From Quinella sp. 1Q5 (GTDB lineage Bacteria > Bacillota > Negativicutes > Selenomonadales > Selenomonadaceae): a stretch of 47,840 nt of DNA. The stretch is from contig JACXWG010000005.1 of assembly GCA_014764605.1 (NCBI GenBank), positions 1 to 47,840 of the forward strand, in the 5' to 3' direction. Within the stretch, counting starts at the first letter, position 1. Every line of letters begins with the position of its first letter. Shown here piece by piece: positions 7,707 to 15,883 of this stretch. The position numbers and the translations under genes were made by a program. The notes under the pieces are model-generated. The model searched no databases. It was given only the letters and a program-made list of their open reading frames with translations, and was not told the DNA's origin.

Positions 7707-9280
7707 CAGACTTTTTCCTTAAATACGGACGCGGGCTGACCGCACACGGGGCAAACCTCAGGTGGGGCGTCGCCGACATGTTCATAGCCGCAAATCGTGC
7801 AAACGAAAGTTTTTTGCCCAGGTTCAGCCTTTGGAGCGGGCGCGGCGTCCATTAACTTGAAATCCTTCTTCGGCTGAGCGCAAACGGGGCAAGTCCAATC
7901 GTCAGGTTCCGCGTCCAAGTCGCCGACGTATTTATAGCCGCAGCACGGGCAGACGTAAACTTTTTTCCCAGCAGTGTCAGCGGGCTTGAAATCGGGCTTG
8001 TACTGCTTAAATAGCTCCTCGATAACTTCGCCGTGATGCCTTTCCTGCTTAGCGAAGGTTTCCATTTCGTCCGCTACCTTGCCAAAGCCCGCCTCACGGA
8101 ACTTACCAGCAAGAGCTTTAACATTTGCCTCGCCGCCGAATTCAGCCGCCTTTACTCTGTCGAGAAGTTCCCAGAAGTCCTTCGGATATTTGCCGCTTAC
8201 AGTTGCATAAAAGCCCGCGTGCACTGCCTCCTGAGTTCCCAAATCAGCGAGCGTCTTCGCCAAGTCGTCAAGTCCCTGTTCCTTAGCCATACAAGCAAGG
8301 GCGTAATACATCATCGTCCCGTTGAGTTCTGCGCGTGCCGCCTCTTTGGAAATAAATTCAAAGTCGGTGCCCTTCGTCGCGCCGTGCAGGCTGACTTTCT
8401 CCTTAAACACAGTCGACGGCTGACCACATACAGGACAACATTCGGGCGGAGCGTCGCCAACGTGTTCATAGCCGCAGACGCCGCAAACCCATTTTTTACC
8501 GTCTTTGATAGAATCCTTCGGCGCGTGCTTGGCAATCAGTTCGTCAATAACAACTCCGTGATGCCATTCCTGTTCGGCAAAGATTTCCATTTCGTCCGCT
8601 ACCGCCGTCAAGCCCGCCGCACGAACCATATCCGCCAAACCTTTAATCTTAGTCTTGCCGCAGTATTCAGCCTTAGCAACGCCAGCGACGAATTGCCAGA
8701 AGTCCTTAGGAACTCTGCCGTTAAGTGTGGCGTAAAAGCCTGCGTGCACTGCCTCTTGATTAGCCGACTCGATAAAGGTCGCCGCTACGTCGTTAAGTCC
8801 CTGTTCCTTAGCAAGACGCGCTAAAGCGTAATACATCATCACGCCGTTAGCCTCGCCCTGAGCCAAGGCTCCCATTGCCGCTTCAAGGTCGGTGCCCTTC
8901 GTCAAGCCGTGAAGACTTTCTTTAGCCTTAGCGGAGGGACTGCGGTCAATCTTCGGATACTCGAACGCGTAGCCAACGCCGAAATGAATGACCCACTCCG
9001 GCTTTTCGGGAATCGGAATCCAATAACCGTAAGCTTTGCCGAAGTTGCCTTCATAGGTGCAGAATTGCGCCTCGCCCGTGTCAACCGCCTTGTCGCACTG
9101 ACAGCCCTTGTGATTCTCCGGCTTGCCAATCGACGAACACTTAATGCCCGGCGTCAGTCCGAACTCCGCCGCCTTCTTGTTCACGGCGACAATCTCGCGG
9201 CTCTTCTGCGTAATCGTCACGGCTTCGGGGAAGTTGTCCCACATCAGGTGGAACGCTCGGATTATTTCTTCGTTGCTCAT
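7706..9280 (-). CDS. Composite protein: PAS-like N-terminus, rubrerythrin-like, rubredoxin, rubrerythrin-like, rubredoxin, rubredoxin
   Basis: WDNFPEAVTITQKSREIVAVNKKAAEFG PAS-like start; two ferritin-like blocks (GEANGVMMYYALARLAKEQGL...NQEAVHAGFYATLNG...EQEWHHGVVIDEL and the RAELNGTMMYYALACMAKEQGL...QERHHGEVIEEL copy); three CxxCGY...CPVC rubredoxin-like modules. ATG at 9280 with AGGAGTG upstream; the track start 9340 is overextended. Confidence 0.85.
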   Translation of the reverse strand: MSNEEIIRAFHLMWDNFPEAVTITQKSREIVAVNKKAAEFGLTPGIKCSSIGKPENHKGCQCDKAVDTGEAQFCTYEGNFGKAYGYWIPIPEKPEWVIHFGVGYAFEYPKIDRSPSAKAKESLHGLTKGTDLEAAMGALAQGEANGVMMYYALARLAKEQGLNDVAATFIESANQEAVHAGFYATLNGRVPKDFWQFVAGVAKAEYCGKTKIKGLADMVRAAGLTAVADEMEIFAEQEWHHGVVIDELIAKHAPKDSIKDGKKWVCGVCGYEHVGDAPPECCPVCGQPSTVFKEKVSLHGATKGTDFEFISKEAARAELNGTMMYYALACMAKEQGLDDLAKTLADLGTQEAVHAGFYATVSGKYPKDFWELLDRVKAAEFGGEANVKALAGKFREAGFGKVADEMETFAKQERHHGEVIEELFKQYKPDFKPADTAGKKVYVCPCCGYKYVGDLDAEPDDWTCPVCAQPKKDFKLMDAAPAPKAEPGQKTFVCTICGYEHVGDAPPEVCPVCGQPASVFKEKV

Positions 9281-9394
9281 GCGAATCACTCCTAAAACAT
9301 AATACAAGCAAAGAATAACCTGCCATGAAGTTTTTTGCAATGATTAGCGAAGATTTTTCGTAAATCGGCTGTATGAAGTCTAGGATTTGTAAAG

Positions 9395-9424
9395 TTGCCC
9401 TGCGCGGAGGCTTTCTGTTATAAT
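9395..9424 (+). promoter_or_regulatory. Putative promoter for lysA
   Basis: TTGCCC, 18-bp spacer, TATAAT, about 34 bp before the start codon. Confidence 0.55.
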
Positions 9425-9457
9425 CGGCGGCATACAAAACTTTTCGGAGGGATTTAG

Positions 9458-10744
9458 ATGACGAACATTTTCCAGACTCCCAAGAAATTTCCGCTGACAG
9501 CAGACGCCTTGCGCGAAGTGATAAAAAAATTCCCGACGCCCTTCCACATCTACGACGAGAAGATTATCCGCGAAAACTTCCGCAGACTGCGCGAGGCGTT
9601 CAGCTGGGCACCGGACTTTCGCGAACATTTTGCAGTTAAGGCGACGCCCAATCCCTATATCGTCGAGGTCTTAGCTCGTAACGGCGCGGGCACGGATTGC
9701 AGTTCAATCGCCGAACTTTTTATCAGTCAGGCGGCTGGCGTCGTCGGCGAAAAGATTATGCTGACTTCCAATGACACGCCCGCCGAAGAGTTCCGCAAGG
9801 CTCTCGACCTCGGCGCGATTATAAACCTAGACGACATAACGCACATTGACTACCTTGAACGCAACGCCCGCTTGCCCGAAATAATTTCTTTCCGCTACAA
9901 CCCCGCCGACATCATGAACGACGGCAACGACATTATCGGACGACCCGCCGAGGCTAAGTACGGCTTGACCCGCGAACAAATCTTTGCGGCTTACAAGATT
10001 TGCTTGGACAAGGGCATTAAACGTTTCGGCTTGCATACGATGATTGCTTCCAATGAGCGCAAGGCGTCGACGTTCATTTACACGGCGAGGATTATGTTTG
10101 AACTTGCCGCGAAGATTAAATCCGAGCTTGGAATAAAGTTTGAATTCGTGAACTTGGGCGGCGGCTTAGGCATTCCCTATCGACCCGATGAATTGCCCGT
10201 TGATTTAAAGATGATTGGCGAAGGCATTAAAGAACTTTTCCACGAAATACTTGTTCCCGTCGGTTTGGGCGATGTGCGGCTTGCAATGGAAAGCGGGCGT
10301 GCGATTACAGGTTCAGCAGGTTGGCTCGTCTCGACGGTCTTGCACAAGAAGAACACTTACAAACAATACATCGGGCTGGATTCGTGCATGTCTGACTTGA
10401 TGCGCCCCGCCCTTTACGACGCCTATCATCACATAACGGTTTTGGGCAAGGAAGACGCGCCTTGCGACGAAGTTTATGACGTGACGGGTTCGCTTTGCGA
10501 GAACAATGACAAGTTTGCAATCGACCGCCGCTTGCCGCATATCGACGTTGGCGACGTTGTAATTATTCATGACACGGGCGCACACGGTCACGCTATGGGC
10601 TTTAATTACAACGGCAAGCTAAGGAGTGCGGAGCTGTTGATTAGGGAGAGCGGCAAGGTTGAGATGATTCGCCGCGCAGAGACTCTTGACGATTACTTCG
10701 CGACGCTGAATTTTCCAAACGCCCGGCTCAAGCTGAATCATTGA
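9458..10744 (+). CDS. lysA: Diaminopimelate decarboxylase-family PLP enzyme
   Basis: FHIYDEKIIRENFRRL...HFAVKATPNPYIVEVLARNGAGTDCSSIAEL...FVNLGGGLGIPY...DVTGSLCENNDKFA...GAHGHAMGFNYN. Confidence 0.8.
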   Translation: MTNIFQTPKKFPLTADALREVIKKFPTPFHIYDEKIIRENFRRLREAFSWAPDFREHFAVKATPNPYIVEVLARNGAGTDCSSIAELFISQAAGVVGEKIMLTSNDTPAEEFRKALDLGAIINLDDITHIDYLERNARLPEIISFRYNPADIMNDGNDIIGRPAEAKYGLTREQIFAAYKICLDKGIKRFGLHTMIASNERKASTFIYTARIMFELAAKIKSELGIKFEFVNLGGGLGIPYRPDELPVDLKMIGEGIKELFHEILVPVGLGDVRLAMESGRAITGSAGWLVSTVLHKKNTYKQYIGLDSCMSDLMRPALYDAYHHITVLGKEDAPCDEVYDVTGSLCENNDKFAIDRRLPHIDVGDVVIIHDTGAHGHAMGFNYNGKLRSAELLIRESGKVEMIRRAETLDDYFATLNFPNARLKLNH

Positions 10745-10748
10745 CAAC

Positions 10749-10797
10749 AAAAAAATCCCCCCGTCACTCGTTAAAGCGGCGGAGGGGATTTTTTAAT
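10749..10797. terminator. Bidirectional terminator between lysA and the DUF262 gene
   Basis: AAAAAAATCCCCCCG...CGGAGGGGATTTTTT. Confidence 0.7.
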
Positions 10798-10798
10798 A

Positions 10799-12601
10799 TT
10801 ACAGCTCTGCACCGAATGTCTTAACGACATCTGGGCTTTTGCGGTCGGGAATGGTTTTGCCTGTGAGATTTTCTATCCCGTCGAGAATCTTCTTTGCGCG
10901 GTCGACAATGAAGGTGTCAAAATCATCTGCTCGACAAAGCTCGGCGTCGATAAAATGACGTTCTAAAATTTCGTCGACATCTACGCTTGAAAGTCTCGTC
11001 TTATGTTCAATCTTAGTTAGATAAATGCTCGGCGGGTCGCTACCGATTGTCTGATTAGTTTTCTTGAGAATCAGCGTCTTGTTGGCAATGTTATCATATT
11101 TGGCTTTTGGCAAACCTTGAGCCTCGCAATATTTTTTCGGGAAGATGTGATGAATCTCGATGCCCTCGGCGTAATTCACACATGCCCCTATGGTTTTACC
11201 TGCAATGAAATCCCCCGCGCCGCTTTTAAAAACTAACGATATTATTCCCTTGTAAATCGCCGATTGGAGCGTTTTAGGCTTAAGCAATTTCATCGCGTTT
11301 AATTGAATACTTCCAATAGTGTTGGGTTTCCTGTTGGTTTCAATCCATTGCATGACTTGCACAACGTCTTTGGCGAAGCGTGATAAATGTCCGTCGCGAT
11401 AAGCTTCACTGAATACGGAGCACCAATACCATTGTCCAATTTTATTCGAGCTAGCCACGTTGTCTTTGTTCGATAATTTCAGCTCGGCGAAGATAACAGC
11501 CATAGGAATAAGTTGCGGCTTGTACGGCAGATATTTTATCGTAGTAATGTTCTGTTTATCTTTCAAAAATTCCGTAGCCTCAATGAAACCGTCGATTATG
11601 TTCTCCCTATAATCAAGATAATCGTTGTAGTCAAGCTTCAAAATGTCCTCACTCTTGCAACTGACCAAAGTCCTCTTATTACGAAAAAATTTTTCATAAG
11701 AAATCAAAAGCGTCAACGCCGTAATGAAATCCGCGCAATCGACCTCTTTAAGAATATCTAAGCCTTTTTCGGCGAAGACCTCTTTGATTTTTTCCCAGTC
11801 ACGGCGCAATTCTATGGGATTGCCGTTTTTGTCTTTTTGTTTAGCGAAAATCGCCGTCAATAAATCGAATGTGCTTAACTTCACGCCGCCGATATTGACG
11901 TTCTCGAAAATATTGCAGATCGCCGCAAGCGGAATATTTTTTTCCAACATGATGCACGCGATTTCATAAGAGGAAATCTTTTTGACGACTTCATAGTAAA
12001 AAGTTGTTCCAAGTTCTCTGGCTTGTTCGTTATCACTATGATATTCGCGATAGTCTTTAAAAATCCATTCAGAGGCGTCAAAAATTTTATTTAGTGGGAA
12101 CATGCCCTCGGCGAATGCTCTTTTGGGGGACGACAAGTCCAAATTCTTGCCCTTAGCTTTTAACTTTCTATTTTCGTCGACGGAAATAATCATGTCTTCG
12201 ACGGTCTCTGAATTTTGTACGGCGGTAATTGCCTTTGCCATATCAACATAGTAAAAATATTTTTTCACTCTGCCCTTGCTGTCGATGATTCTTACAGCCT
12301 CATTGAAAGAAAGTGCGCCGAAAAGTGAAGTCAATCGCTGTTGCCCGTCGAGGATTAAATGTTGCGGCTTCGATTCGACGCTTTCAAGCAATTCAATCTT
12401 TCGGAAGGAAAATTCTACAGTGTCTGCGTCGCAAGCCAAAAGCATGATTGAATTTATCGGGAAGCCGCGAATTACGCTTTCGAGCAAAGATTTAATTTGT
12501 TTATCGCTCCAAATCCAACTGCGTTGAAAGTCTGGTAACTGAATCTCACCATGTTTGATTTTATCAAGCAATTTCTTAAGCTCCCAATTTTCTGCGCCCA
12601 T
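10799..12601 (-). CDS. DUF262 domain protein with C-terminal HHIFP/HNH-like nuclease region (GmrSD-like)
   Basis: IQLPDFQRSWIWSDKQIKSLLESVIRGFPINSIML...LILDGQQRLTSLFGAL; C-terminal GIEIHHIFPKKYCEAQGL...NKTLILKKTNQTIG. Confidence 0.82.
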   Translation of the reverse strand: MGAENWELKKLLDKIKHGEIQLPDFQRSWIWSDKQIKSLLESVIRGFPINSIMLLACDADTVEFSFRKIELLESVESKPQHLILDGQQRLTSLFGALSFNEAVRIIDSKGRVKKYFYYVDMAKAITAVQNSETVEDMIISVDENRKLKAKGKNLDLSSPKRAFAEGMFPLNKIFDASEWIFKDYREYHSDNEQARELGTTFYYEVVKKISSYEIACIMLEKNIPLAAICNIFENVNIGGVKLSTFDLLTAIFAKQKDKNGNPIELRRDWEKIKEVFAEKGLDILKEVDCADFITALTLLISYEKFFRNKRTLVSCKSEDILKLDYNDYLDYRENIIDGFIEATEFLKDKQNITTIKYLPYKPQLIPMAVIFAELKLSNKDNVASSNKIGQWYWCSVFSEAYRDGHLSRFAKDVVQVMQWIETNRKPNTIGSIQLNAMKLLKPKTLQSAIYKGIISLVFKSGAGDFIAGKTIGACVNYAEGIEIHHIFPKKYCEAQGLPKAKYDNIANKTLILKKTNQTIGSDPPSIYLTKIEHKTRLSSVDVDEILERHFIDAELCRADDFDTFIVDRAKKILDGIENLTGKTIPDRKSPDVVKTFGAEL

Positions 12602-12663
12602 ATTTATCGTCCATCCTTTATGAGAGTTTTATTTAAATTATAATCATGCGAAATTTTCCCGTC

Positions 12664-12709
12664 AAACAAAAACGAGACAAGCCCTAAGACCTGTCCCGTT
12701 TGTTTGTTT
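12664..12709 (-). terminator. Intrinsic terminator after rpsO
   Basis: Minus strand AAACAAACAAACGGGACAGGTCTTAGGGCTTGTCTCGTTTTTGTTT. Confidence 0.7.
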
Positions 12710-12719
12710 ATCGAAAAGA

Positions 12720-12986
12720 TTATTTGCGGAGATTGAGTTTCGCGAGGATGTCGCGATAGCGGTTGATGTCCTTCTTGCTAAGATAGCTCAAAAGGCGGCG
12801 GCGTTGACCAACCATCTTCAACAGCCCGCGCCGCGAATGATGATCCTTCTTGTGCTCCTTGAGGTGCTCGGTAAGGTAAGAGATGCGAGCCGTCAAAAGT
12901 GCGATTTGGACTTCGGGCGAGCCAGTGTCGCCTTCGTGCGCTGCGTATTTTTGTACAATCTCCTGCTTTGCTTGTTTGTCTAACAT
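12720..12986 (-). CDS. rpsO: 30S ribosomal protein S15
   Basis: [69 protein letters not shown]. Confidence 0.98.
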   Translation of the reverse strand: MLDKQAKQEIVQKYAAHEGDTGSPEVQIALLTARISYLTEHLKEHKKDHHSRRGLLKMVGQRRRLLSYLSKKDINRYRDILAKLNLRK

Positions 12987-13020
12987 GTCGTTTCCTCCTG
13001 CGTAGATTTTTTTCCTTCAG

Positions 13021-13057
13021 CTCAGTCCGCGTCGGAGTCTCGTCGAACCGCGCTGAG
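13021..13057 (-). promoter_or_regulatory. Structured 5' leader of rpsO, candidate S15 autoregulatory leader
   Basis: Minus strand CTCAGCGCGG...CCGACGCGGACTGAG: CTCAG/CTGAG plus CGCG/CGCG arms with a 2-nt bulge. It sits just after the predicted TSS and before AGGAGG-ATG. Confidence 0.4.
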
Positions 13058-13071
13058 GTTAAGATTGACGC

Positions 13072-13100
13072 AGTTTAACACAAGAATTTTTTACCGTCAA
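13072..13100 (-). promoter_or_regulatory. Putative rpsO promoter
   Basis: Minus strand TTGACG, 17 bp, TAAACT. The -35 overlaps the queC stop region. Confidence 0.55.
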
Positions 13101-13834
13101 TATAACTCAACAAGAGAAAGAAACTTTTTGCGCTTAAGCTCAACCAAAGCCGGGTCTTTAACGCCGTTCAATACAAACGCCTGCGCCCTGTCAAGACACG
13201 TAGCACAATGCCCGCAAGGAATGTCCCCGCGTTCATAACAACTCCACGTCAAGTGATACGGCGCACCCAGTTCTAAGCCAACCTTAACGACGTCAGATTT
13301 CTTTTGGCAGAGAAACGGCGCGACGATATGAATTTTTTCGTAGGTGCCGATACGGATTGCCGCACTCATCGAGGCGACGAACTTAGCGGAACAGTCAGCG
13401 TAGGCATGTCCTTCCGCGTTGTCGTCATCGTGCACGCCGATATAAAGCTCAACAAAGTCATCGTCGTAAAGCCCGTCAGCAAAACTCGCCGCCATAGATA
13501 ACATCAAGCCGTTGCGGAAGGGAACATAGGTCGCTACCTTCGGCGAATGATTCTTTGCAATCTGTTCGGCGTAGGAAGAATGCTCCAATGATTCGTTAGA
13601 AGTATCAAGCAATGCCGAATGCGAGTATCGGAAAATTTCTGCGACGTCCAATTCGTAATGCTTGACCTTATAGAAGGCGGCGACGTTGCGGGCGGCTTCG
13701 AGTTCCTTGGCGTGCCGTTGCCCGTAAAAGACTGTTAAAGCTGTGATGTTAGCCGCGCTCGATTTATCAACCGCCATAGCAAGACACGTCGTCGAGTCAA
13801 GCCCGCCGCTTAATAAAACAACCGCCTTATTCAT
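13097..13834 (-). CDS. queC: 7-cyano-7-deazaguanine synthase QueC
   Basis: KAVVLLSGGLDSTTCLAMA...FYGQRHAKEL...YVPFRNGLMLSMAASFA...LTWSCYERGDIPCGHCATCLDRAQAF. Confidence 0.95.
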   Translation of the reverse strand: MNKAVVLLSGGLDSTTCLAMAVDKSSAANITALTVFYGQRHAKELEAARNVAAFYKVKHYELDVAEIFRYSHSALLDTSNESLEHSSYAEQIAKNHSPKVATYVPFRNGLMLSMAASFADGLYDDDFVELYIGVHDDDNAEGHAYADCSAKFVASMSAAIRIGTYEKIHIVAPFLCQKKSDVVKVGLELGAPYHLTWSCYERGDIPCGHCATCLDRAQAFVLNGVKDPALVELKRKKFLSLVELY

Positions 13835-14100
13835 GACGCCGCCTCGAAGACTTTCTTAACGTTGGCAAGGCATTCCTCGTAAGTCTCGCCAGGTTGCGCC
13901 TCGTAAATTTTCTTGCCGCCAACGTACATACTCGGCACGTAGTAATGATTGCTGAACCGTTCGGCAAGCTTGGGTTGCGTGTTCTCGTCGATAACCTCAA
14001 GCTCCACAGGCGGATAATCTTTTTTTATCTCGTCAATCGCCCGATACGCCGCCGCACAATACGGACAACCTTCAATCTTAATCATCGTAATCTTCTTCAT
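13831..14100 (-). CDS. Small thioredoxin/glutaredoxin-like protein
   Basis: MIKIEGCPYCAAAYRAIDEI...YYVPSMYVGGKKIYEA; CPYC motif. Confidence 0.8.
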   Translation of the reverse strand: MKKITMIKIEGCPYCAAAYRAIDEIKKDYPPVELEVIDENTQPKLAERFSNHYYVPSMYVGGKKIYEAQPGETYEECLANVKKVFEAAS

Positions 14101-14112
14101 GTCATTGCCTCC

Positions 14113-15018
14113 TTAACTTGCTAAGACTTCTGCGCCCGTTTCCGTTATCAAAATAGTTTTCTCCCATTGCGCCGATAAGCTCCCGTCCTTGGTGCGAACT
14201 GTCCAATGGTCGTCCGCGTCGACTATGACTTGATACTTGCCCGCGTTAATCATCGGTTCGACCGTCAAGACGACGCCTGGGACAAGAAGCATACCTGTAT
14301 CCGCTTTGCAATCGTGGCTAACGAACGGTTCAAGGTGAAATTTCTTGCCGACGCCGTGCCCGCCCAAATCCGTGACGACTGAATAGCCGTTATCGTGAGC
14401 CATCTTGCCGCAAGCCGCCCCGATGTCGCCGACGAAATGCCACGCCTTAGCCGCCGCAATGCCCGCCTCCATAATGTCGCGTGTCACGTCGATTAATCGT
14501 TGAGCCTCAGGAGACACTTCGCCGACTGTGTACATGCGCGAGGCGTCCGCGAAGTAGCCGTTAAGGTCTGTGGTAATGTCAATGTTGAGAATGTCGCCCG
14601 CCTTGAGAATTTCTTTGCGCGACGGTATGCCATGACAGACGACGTTATTGACGCTAATGCAAATGCTCTTTGGGTAGCCTTCAAAGCCAAGGCAACTGGG
14701 ATGTGCGCCGTGACTTGTGATGAATTCATGCGCCGCGTCGTTAAGCGTCAAGGTGTCGACTCCTTCCCTAACAAGCTCGGTCATTAGGTCAAGCGCGCCC
14801 GTATTGATGACTGCCGCCCGCTTGATGCCTTCTATGTCCGCCGCGTTGTTAATCAGTCGTTTAGGCGGACGAACTTGGCTTTTGGCTTTGATGAATTTTA
14901 TCTCGTCAAGTCTCTCGTCAAAGTCCGCGTGACACTTCTTATATTTCTTGCCGCTTCCGCACCAACACGGGTCGTTTCTCTTCATACGTCGCAACATCTC
15001 CTTGAAAAACTTTAACAT
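14113..15018 (-). CDS. map: Type I methionine aminopeptidase with N-terminal SEC-C zinc motif
   Basis: NDPCWCGSGKKYKKCH SEC-C; GFEGYPKSICISVNNVVCHGIPS...GDILNIDITTDLNGYFAD...GHGVGKKFHLEPFV...EPMIN. ATG at 15018 with GAGGAAG upstream; track start 15063 overlaps the upstream gene. Confidence 0.92.
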   Translation of the reverse strand: MLKFFKEMLRRMKRNDPCWCGSGKKYKKCHADFDERLDEIKFIKAKSQVRPPKRLINNAADIEGIKRAAVINTGALDLMTELVREGVDTLTLNDAAHEFITSHGAHPSCLGFEGYPKSICISVNNVVCHGIPSRKEILKAGDILNIDITTDLNGYFADASRMYTVGEVSPEAQRLIDVTRDIMEAGIAAAKAWHFVGDIGAACGKMAHDNGYSVVTDLGGHGVGKKFHLEPFVSHDCKADTGMLLVPGVVLTVEPMINAGKYQVIVDADDHWTVRTKDGSLSAQWEKTILITETGAEVLAS

Positions 15019-15020
15019 GC

Positions 15021-15734
15021 TTACTTCCTCGCGGGGCAATCGCGTCGTTCGCAAGCCTTGCAAGCCCCTAGTCCCCGGTCTCGAATCCCTAGTCCCTTAC
15101 TCAATCCGATAATCGCCGTGATTGACTTGCGAGGTTCCAACATCATCGCCGAGGTTAAACTCATGCCGATTTGTTCTGCGCCGCTGATTGTAAAAAGTTT
15201 CTCCTGCGCTGTCAAATCCCAGTCGCCGTAGCCCGGACTGAACCGCCAACGCAACTTGAAACCGTCCTTAGCGAACGTCGCCGCGAAATGTCTTTCCATA
15301 GCGTCCGCCGCCTGCTCGACTGCCGCTGTTGCTGCCGCGTCCAAGAGAACCGACGCTAGATACTCTCCGCGCTCGAATTTCTTGTTGACTTCGCGAGTAA
15401 TCTCTGCCCCAACCGTCGCCGCCATGCAGATGACCCGTTCGCAACCGTCTAGATGCTTGATAATCGAGTTGCCGACGATTTCAAATGGTGGCTCGCTCTG
15501 CACGACGTGAGCTTTGTAATCGTAGACATTCCACGCGCCCCGAACCTCAAGCAGTAGCAGAGCTTCCGCGCAGGCGTCGTGAATGTTCTTTTCCCCGAAA
15601 TCCTGAGCCTTGCGCAAGCCCGCGTATCGTCGAGTTTCAGTTGCGTCTATCTCCAGAATCTGCGCGTTGTACGTCGGCAAGTCAATCACCTCCTTTGCAA
15701 AAATTTTATCGCCGTTGACCGCCGCCGTCAACAT
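15021..15734 (-). CDS. Vitamin B12-dependent methionine synthase activation-domain protein
   Basis: RFSPGYGDWDLTAQEKLFTISGAEQIGMSLTSAMMLEPRKSITAIIGLS; C-terminal CKACERRDCPARK. Confidence 0.85.
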   Translation of the reverse strand: MLTAAVNGDKIFAKEVIDLPTYNAQILEIDATETRRYAGLRKAQDFGEKNIHDACAEALLLLEVRGAWNVYDYKAHVVQSEPPFEIVGNSIIKHLDGCERVICMAATVGAEITREVNKKFERGEYLASVLLDAAATAAVEQAADAMERHFAATFAKDGFKLRWRFSPGYGDWDLTAQEKLFTISGAEQIGMSLTSAMMLEPRKSITAIIGLSKGLGIRDRGLGACKACERRDCPARK

Positions 15735-15776
15735 TGGAAGGATTTAGCCCACAAAATTAATAAAAACATCAATGGC

Positions 15777-15805
15777 TTGCATCATTCAAATTGCCTTCAT
15801 ATAAT
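15777..15805 (+). promoter_or_regulatory. Putative promoter of dnaG-rpoD
   Basis: TTGCAT, 17 bp, TATAAT. Confidence 0.6.
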
Positions 15806-15883
15806 CGCCGCAAAAATTCTTGTATGCTTGAAAGGAAATTTAAAAGAAACAGGGAATATAAACGCCACGGAGGTTGAAAGGCT

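Noticed and set aside
7116-8824. Long plus-strand ORFs 7116-7739 and 8033-8824
   Set aside because: Antisense to the MBL-rubredoxin and rubrerythrin genes; no recognisable domains.
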